A program made the translations under genes and the position numbers. This document shows positions 5,087-9,094 of a stretch of DNA of 9,094 nucleotides, piece by piece. The stretch's first letter is position 1; every line of letters starts with the position of its first letter. This DNA comes from Desulfobacterales bacterium (GTDB taxonomy: Bacteria; Desulfobacterota; Desulfobacteria; Desulfobacterales; C00003106): the NCBI GenBank assembly GCA_030594505.1, contig JAUVFC010000054.1, forward strand, positions 1-9,094. The letters are read 5' to 3'. The notes under the pieces were generated by a model. It made no database searches. It had not been told where the DNA came from and saw only the letters and a program-made list of their open reading frames with translations.

Positions 5087-6253
5087 ATGAAGATCGAGAA
5101 AAGAGTGACAGCCCTCGGTTTGGTGGGATTCATGCTCCTGTTTGTTTATGCATGTGGCCCTAAGATTAGAGCGCCGGAAGCGGAGCTTGATACTCCTGAA
5201 CACCATGTCATGAACGGGATGAAACTCTTAAAAAAAGGAAGTTTCGATGATGCATTTAGAGATTTTACCTTAGCTAAAGAGCTTGACCCGAAATTTTCGG
5301 ACGCTTATATCGGGCTGGGATTGGTCTGTGGCCATAGGGGAGATTTTAAAAAGGCCATGAAGAACATGAAACTGGCCAAAAAGTATGCTAACACAAAACA
5401 AGAAGAGGCAAATGCATATATTGGGTACGTGAGACTTTATGTGATAGGCAAAGATAAGATCGATAAGGATTGGCTGAAAGAGGCAGAGGATGCTTTTGAG
5501 GATGCAATCGATTTGGTTCCTGACTCCTCCGGAGCCCATTTTTATATGGGTGTTGCTTATAAAGAGGCGTTTGAATTCAATAAGGCGAGCCGGCAGTTCG
5601 CAAAGGTGCTTGATTTAAATGATGAGTACACAGCCGATGCCGATGCCGAGTATAAAGTGGTCCAGAAAATTCAACGTGCCATGCCGGGGACAACCATAGG
5701 GAAAAAGATCGCATTGGTGAAAGAGATTACCCGTGGAGACGTTGCCGCTTTGTTCATTCAGGAACTGAAGCTGGACAGGCTGTTTGAGAAGAGGACGGTG
5801 AAGACGTTTGATACTCGTTATAAAGACCCGGCACAAAAGTTTGAAACGGAAAAGACGACCAAACTGCCCCCTGTTACCGATATTGACGATTATGTGCTCA
5901 GAACCGATGTGAATACCGTCATCCGAATCGGAATTCACGGGCTTGAACCATATCCGGACCATACCTTTCAGCCGCATAAAACTATAACGAGAGCTGAATA
6001 CGCTGTGATGATAGAGGATATTCTTATCAAAGTAACCGGCGACCGGAAATTAGCCACAAAATTTATAGGATCTGCATCCCCCTTTCCGGATCTGAGAAAT
6101 GACCTTCACTACTTTAATGCAGTGATGGTGTGTACGACCCGCGGCATTTTGCAGGCAGCTATTGCCTCGGGAGAATTTAATTCAATGGGGACGGTTTCCG
6201 GGGCCGATGCTTTGTTGGCCATTAGGATCTTGAAGTCACAGATCGAAATATAA
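5087..6253 (+). CDS. Lipoprotein with TPR repeats and S-layer-homology-like repeats
   Basis: The 388-residue protein has a lipoprotein signal peptide with lipobox VYAC (Cys23), so it should be lipid-anchored; Gly at +2 favours the outer membrane over retention in the inner one. Residues 38-180 hold TPR-like helical repeats, for example GMKLLKKGSFDDAFRDFTLA (44-63), GHRGDFKKAMKNMKLAKK (82-99), WLKEAEDAFEDAIDLVPDSS (129-148) and EFNKASRQFAKVLDLN (163-178). From about 214 come degenerate SLH motifs: ITRGDVAALFIQEL (214-227), GLEPYPDHTFQPHKTITRAEYA (285-306; the clearest), and FPDLRNDLHYFNAV with TTRGIL (333-354). AAGGAGG at 5076-5082 supports the start. SLH motifs bind cell-wall polymers or surface layers, and TPRs bind proteins, so a scaffold in the envelope is likely. 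Confidence 0.85.
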   Translation: MKIEKRVTALGLVGFMLLFVYACGPKIRAPEAELDTPEHHVMNGMKLLKKGSFDDAFRDFTLAKELDPKFSDAYIGLGLVCGHRGDFKKAMKNMKLAKKYANTKQEEANAYIGYVRLYVIGKDKIDKDWLKEAEDAFEDAIDLVPDSSGAHFYMGVAYKEAFEFNKASRQFAKVLDLNDEYTADADAEYKVVQKIQRAMPGTTIGKKIALVKEITRGDVAALFIQELKLDRLFEKRTVKTFDTRYKDPAQKFETEKTTKLPPVTDIDDYVLRTDVNTVIRIGIHGLEPYPDHTFQPHKTITRAEYAVMIEDILIKVTGDRKLATKFIGSASPFPDLRNDLHYFNAVMVCTTRGILQAAIASGEFNSMGTVSGADALLAIRILKSQIEI

Positions 6254-6279
6254 ATGACGCGAAAAGGAGTGGATAATCA

Positions 6280-7491
6280 ATGATACGATTTAGGTTTACG
6301 CATTTTATTGGTATTCTATTCTTGTTTGTTGCTGTTTCCATACCGTATGGCATTGCTGAAGCGCAGTACGCAGAGTCCACAAAATCTATTGAGGTGATCG
6401 GTGTCGGCACCGTCTTTAATAATGATGTGGCCATGGCCAGAGATGTTGCTATAAAGGATGCATTGCGTACAGCAGTAGAACAAGCAGTGGGTATTGTTTT
6501 GTCGTCGGAATCGGTTGTTGAAAACTTTCAGATTTTAAGTGATCGTGTTTATACACAATCCCAGGGATTTGTTCGAGATTATAAGGTCCTTGCTGAATCG
6601 AAATCAGGAGGCGCTTATCGTGTCGCTGTCCGTGCTACGGTCTCTGTGGGTGTGCTTCGCGACGAACTTCAGGCTCTGGGGGTCGTGATGGCTCAAAAAG
6701 GGATGCCGCGGATTATGTTCTTTTTAGCAGAGCAGAATATAGGACAATCGGAACCGCAGTTCTGGTGGAGTGGAGGCGGCTTTCTGTCTGCTAACATTGC
6801 AGTGACTGAGAATACAATAGCGGAAGAGATGAGGGCCAAGGGATTTATTTTGATAGACCGATCTGCGGCCGCACGGAAAATACAATTGGATCCGGTGTTT
6901 GCAACGGCTAATTTAACGGATCAAGCAGCCATTGCTCTGGGTAACCAAAACGCCGCTGAAATAGTCATTGTGGGCAAGGCCCTGGCGAGATATACCAAAA
7001 ACGTTATGGGTACCGGAATGAAATCGTATCAGGCCAGCATTTCGCTAAGAGCGATCCGGACTGATACAGGGGAGATCATGGCCGCAAGTGTACGCACCGG
7101 AGCGGCTGTCCACACAGATGACGTCAGCGGGGGGACGGCAGCTTTGCAAATGGTTGGCTCGCAGTCTGCCAGTGATCTGATAACCCAGATTGTTGCAAAA
7201 TGGCGGCGAGAAATTAGCCGGTCGACCATAGTGAGGGTTACCGTTGGAGGAGTCGGAGCGTACTCTGATTTTGTGGCCTTTAGAAAAGTTTTGAGCAACA
7301 GAGTACGTGGAGTCAAAAACGTTTATCTCCGCGGAATCGACGCAGGAGAGGCAAGAATGGATGTTGAAATAAAAGGGAATGCTCAGACACTCGCTGACGA
7401 GTTGATGTTGAAAAGCTTTGACAATTTTGCAATAAACATATTTAACGTGTCTCAAAATGCGATTCAGCTTCGGATAGTTCCAAAGAGCTGA
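6280..7491 (+). CDS. Exported three-part protein with FlgT-like N-terminal domain
   Basis: The 403-residue protein has a signal peptide (about 1-28, ending GIAEA) and no lipobox. Residues 34-125 (IEVIGVGTVFNNDVAMARDVAIKDALR..., VGIVLSSESVVEN, DRVYTQSQGFVRDYKVL, YRVAVRATVSVGVL, quoted in pieces) match the FlgT N-terminal/LPP20-like pattern. The middle part (about 143-312) has an alternating beta/alpha look with GFILIDRSAAARKIQ and AAEIVIVGKALARYT, reminiscent of FlgT-middle or TolB/CsgG-like folds. The last part (316-400) has RVTVGGVGAYSDFVAFRKVL, VKNVYLRGIDAGEARMDVEI and IQLRIV. In Vibrio, FlgT builds the H ring of the sodium-driven flagellum. No flagellar gene is visible here, so the role is open. 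AAGGAG at 6264-6269 supports the start. Confidence 0.8.
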   Translation: MIRFRFTHFIGILFLFVAVSIPYGIAEAQYAESTKSIEVIGVGTVFNNDVAMARDVAIKDALRTAVEQAVGIVLSSESVVENFQILSDRVYTQSQGFVRDYKVLAESKSGGAYRVAVRATVSVGVLRDELQALGVVMAQKGMPRIMFFLAEQNIGQSEPQFWWSGGGFLSANIAVTENTIAEEMRAKGFILIDRSAAARKIQLDPVFATANLTDQAAIALGNQNAAEIVIVGKALARYTKNVMGTGMKSYQASISLRAIRTDTGEIMAASVRTGAAVHTDDVSGGTAALQMVGSQSASDLITQIVAKWRREISRSTIVRVTVGGVGAYSDFVAFRKVLSNRVRGVKNVYLRGIDAGEARMDVEIKGNAQTLADELMLKSFDNFAINIFNVSQNAIQLRIVPKS

Positions 7492-7538
7492 GAGCATAGA
7501 GCGAAGAGTTTTGATTTTGCTTTACACGCTCTATGCTC
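7492..7538 (+). other. 12-bp stem inverted repeat in the FlgT-like/FecR spacer
   Basis: GAGCATAGAGCG at 7492-7503 pairs perfectly with CGCTCTATGCTC at 7527-7538, around a 23-base loop. The repeat starts one base after the stop codon of the preceding gene. In RNA it would be a stable hairpin, but a T-run does not follow immediately; a pyrimidine-rich GCTCTTT repeat does. It could act as a partial terminator or an mRNA processing point that separates expression of the FecR gene from the genes before it. Confidence 0.6.
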
Positions 7539-7555
7539 TATGCTCTTTGCTCTTT
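7528..7555 (+). repeat. Four tandem copies of a 7-base unit
   Basis: The sequence reads GCTCTAT, GCTCTAT, GCTCTTT, GCTCTTT in uninterrupted tandem. The left arm of the adjacent hairpin (7493-7508) carries the complementary unit. The array ends one base before the AGGGG ribosome site (7556-7560, allowing for the A at 7556) of the FecR gene at 7565. Gain or loss of units would change leader structure, not reading frame. Confidence 0.8.
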
Positions 7556-7564
7556 AGGGGATAG

Positions 7565-8338
7565 ATGTATAGGATATTTACAACGACATTTTTTGTACTG
7601 TTAATGCTGAGCTTATGGACGGGGATGCTATTTGCATATGATGAGGTAATCCCGGTTGAAATGGAAGGGAGCGAGGCCGTGGTGACCTTTTTAGAAGGAA
7701 GCGCCACTGTCCGTCCAAAAAGCGGGACAACTTCATCCCCGTTAGAACTACATGCAAGATTACGAAATGGTGATAGAGTCACCACGGACTATGATACACG
7801 CATTGAACTCACATTTGCCGATGGAAGTCTCCTTCGCTTTGATGAAGTGACTACGCTTGAAATAGTTAATGTTAATTATTCCAGGGAGACTAAGGGAAGA
7901 AATATTAATGTCCGAATGGTCCTGGGGCATACCTGGGCCAATATATCCAGTATGATTGGGAAGAATAAGGGATTTAATCTACATGCTAAAAATGCGGTGG
8001 CCGGGGTTCGGGGAACGATTTACAGAATGAATGTTGAAAATGACAATTCAACCGTTGTTAAGGTTTATTCAGGTGAAGTTACTGTTCAAAAGCCCGCACA
8101 TATCGGCGGTCAGGGCCCAAGTAAAGTCGGACCTCCGCATCCCGTATCAGGTCCGCATCCGGTTCCCGGTCCTAAAAAAGTTTCAATGAAGGAGTGGACC
8201 TATATTGTGCGCGCGATGCAACAGATCGTCATAAGACCGGATGGGATTGTGGAAGAGCCGGTAACATTTTCCGCGCAGGCAGACAGCAACGAGTGGGTTA
8301 GATGGAATCAGAAGCGTGACCAGAGAAAAAATCGATAA
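7565..8338 (+). CDS. Exported FecR-domain protein
   Basis: The 257-residue protein has a signal peptide (about 1-24, ending GMLFA). Its FecR domain is plain: VVTFLEGSATVRPK (39-52), LRNGDRVTTDYDTRIELTFADGS (66-88, quoted as a span), TTLEI, and the signature NAVAGVRGTIYRMNV (143-157) with VVKVYSGEVTVQ (164-175). A Pro/Gly/His linker with two GPHPV-like units (189-203) leads to a 55-residue basic tail ending WNQKRDQRKNR. In iron-signalling FecR the protein is an inner-membrane anti-sigma regulator. Here the domain follows a signal peptide and no sigma factor is near, so a structural or surface role in the envelope cluster is likelier. AGGGG ends 4 bases before the ATG. Its end overlaps the next gene's annotated start by 23 bases. 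Confidence 0.85.
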   Translation: MYRIFTTTFFVLLMLSLWTGMLFAYDEVIPVEMEGSEAVVTFLEGSATVRPKSGTTSSPLELHARLRNGDRVTTDYDTRIELTFADGSLLRFDEVTTLEIVNVNYSRETKGRNINVRMVLGHTWANISSMIGKNKGFNLHAKNAVAGVRGTIYRMNVENDNSTVVKVYSGEVTVQKPAHIGGQGPSKVGPPHPVSGPHPVPGPKKVSMKEWTYIVRAMQQIVIRPDGIVEEPVTFSAQADSNEWVRWNQKRDQRKNR

Positions 8339-8891
8339 ACAGTTTATTGCCATGACACTTCCCAATCTGCTGACTATTCTTCGCATGGTGCTGACTCCTC
8401 TCTTTGCTATCTGTCTTATAAATCACTCCTATAAAAATGCCTTCTGGATTTTTGTTGTAGCCGGGTTGAGTGATGGGCTGGATGGTTTTATTGCCAGAGT
8501 ATTCCGACAAAAAAGCGAACTGGGCGCCTATCTCGATCCGATTGCCGACAAGCTTCTCATATCAACCGCTTTTATCATATTAGCCGTGGTTCAATTTATC
8601 CCAAGCTGGTTGACTGTTATTGTTATCTCGCGAGATGTCCTGATACTCTTCGGAGTTGCATTATTGTTTATTACGAATCATTTTATTGAAATAAAACCCA
8701 GCTTTTCGAGTAAAATCACTACAGTGGCTCAACTGTTAACCATTTTCGCCGTTTTGTTAAAACCATATATTTCAAAAGTCGAGGTGGTACATCCTCCTCT
8801 TTTTATGTTTGCTGCTGTCATGACAATCCTTTCCGGGTTTCAGTATATTTACAAGTGGCTAAAAATCCTTCAAAATGCTTCTTCAACTTAG
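8316..8891 (+). CDS. CDP-alcohol phosphatidyltransferase (cardiolipin-synthase-like or PgsA-like)
   Basis: This integral inner-membrane enzyme transfers a phosphatidyl group from CDP-diacylglycerol to an alcohol. The full family motif D-x2-DG-x2-AR-x8-G-x3-D-x3-D is present as Asp53, Asp56, Gly57, Ala60, Arg61, Gly70, Asp74 and Asp78 in SDGLDGFIARVF...GAYLDPIADK. The 191 residues have about five to six hydrophobic segments, as usual. The second half reads VISRDVLILFGVALL and KPSFSSKITTVAQL, close to what I recall of eukaryote-type cardiolipin synthase, and it lacks the ALREWMAELG segment of E. coli PgsA. The acceptor is therefore either glycerol-3-phosphate or phosphatidylglycerol. The GTG at 8316 gives a 23-base overlap with the FecR gene. 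The ATG at 8352 (Met13, MTLPNLLTILR) matches the usual family N-terminus; neither start has a strong ribosome site. Confidence 0.85.
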   Translation: MTREKIDKQFIAMTLPNLLTILRMVLTPLFAICLINHSYKNAFWIFVVAGLSDGLDGFIARVFRQKSELGAYLDPIADKLLISTAFIILAVVQFIPSWLTVIVISRDVLILFGVALLFITNHFIEIKPSFSSKITTVAQLLTIFAVLLKPYISKVEVVHPPLFMFAAVMTILSGFQYIYKWLKILQNASST

Positions 8892-9012
8892 GTTTAAACA
8901 AAAGAGCCGTTATCGTTACCGGACATGGCGGCGCTGCTGTTCATTTTTCTTGACAGTAAGCAGCATAATTGATAATTAATTTGAGCCAGTTTCAAAATGT
9001 TCAATTTTGTCC
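8892..9012. other. Intergenic stretch after the phosphatidyltransferase gene
   Basis: No gene and no convincing terminator is visible. A TTGACA at 8950-8955 with a TAATTA at 8973-8978, 17 bases apart, could be a weak plus-strand promoter reading toward the right edge, but the -10 box is poor and no gene start is in view. A GC-rich GGCGGCGCTGCTG near 8928 is followed by a short T-run but makes only a weak stem. Confidence 0.4.
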
Positions 9013-9094
9013 CAAGGTCAAGCTGTAAGTCCCGTCGCCGGGGGAAGGTGAAAATTCTAACCACAGGAATACTTGATGTATTTCGAGGATTAGA
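9013..9094 (-). repeat. Inverted, edge-truncated copy of the 225-bp element's core
   Basis: Read on the minus strand, 9090 to 9030 matches 3371-3431 base for base except one change (3411 T against C), 60 of 61. After an 8-base gap a further match, CTTGACCTTG, covers 9013-9022 and 3447-3456. The similarity continues to the window edge region, so the rest of the copy lies outside. The terminal GAGACCTTTGAAAAAC repeat is not seen on the inner side, so this copy is truncated or belongs to a longer variant of the family. Confidence 0.8.

Noticed and set aside
7045..7497. 150-residue minus-strand open frame
   Set aside because: It is antisense to the FlgT-like gene, with no start signal and a low-complexity Cys/His/Ser-rich sequence.
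8950..8978. TTGACA-N17-TAATTA promoter-like pair
   Set aside because: The -10 box is poor, the region is AT-rich, and no gene start is visible before the window ends.
8963..8987. GCATAATT...AATTTGAGCC, resembling GGCTCAAATTATGC at 3336-3349 in the MITE
   Set aside because: The two stretches are on opposite sides of the shared core in the two copies and need an 11-base insertion to align, so they are not collinear and may be chance.
1..9094. tRNA, rRNA, CRISPR arrays, transposase genes
   Set aside because: None could be recognised. The repeats present are terminal inverted repeats, one short 7-mer tandem array and element copies, not spaced CRISPR repeats.

Overview
The window looks like chromosomal DNA of a Gram-negative, anaerobic-type bacterium, most plausibly a Desulfobacterota (former Deltaproteobacteria, Desulfobacterales-like) member. 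The grounds are the gene content (formate dehydrogenase and molybdenum-cofactor maturation, a eukaryote-type UDP-glucose pyrophosphorylase, LPP20/FlgT-like periplasmic proteins, a lipoprotein with S-layer-homology motifs), the moderate GC content judged by eye, and many small repeats between genes. This placement is inference; there is no rRNA or other marker gene here.

Left third (1-2957, minus strand): a compact operon read right to left. A UTP-glucose-1-phosphate uridylyltransferase comes first, then a MoaE-like molybdopterin synthase large subunit (start overlaps the previous stop as ATGA), then moaC after a 76-bp spacer holding a hairpin, then fdhD (start overlaps the moaC stop as TAATG), whose C-terminus is cut off by the window edge. 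Three of the four genes serve molybdopterin synthesis and formate dehydrogenase activation; the sugar-nucleotide enzyme is the odd partner.

Middle (2958-4221): a region of mobile debris around one gene. It holds a 161-bp almost fully palindromic element (3010-3170), a 225-bp MITE-like element with perfect 16-bp terminal inverted repeats and a 5-bp target duplication (3270-3494), a near-consensus sigma70 promoter (3561-3589), a single-domain PilZ protein (3653-3985), a possible terminator, and a solitary end of the first element (4096-4121).

Right half (4222-8891, plus strand): five closely spaced genes, four of them exported envelope proteins. They are an LPP20-domain periplasmic protein, a TPR plus SLH lipoprotein, a three-part FlgT-like protein whose N-terminal domain is visibly paralogous to the LPP20 domain of the first gene, and a FecR-domain protein; a CDP-alcohol phosphatidyltransferase follows. 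LPP20 (FlgP-type) and FlgT-type proteins build the outer-membrane-associated H/T rings of Vibrio flagella. The combination here, with no flagellar gene in view, suggests an envelope-associated assembly of unknown function. This is the best candidate for an undescribed system in the window. The lipid enzyme resembles eukaryote-type cardiolipin synthase at least as much as PgsA.

Right edge (8892-9094): non-coding. It contains an inverted, truncated copy of the core of the 225-bp element, so this repeat family occurs at least twice within 6 kb.
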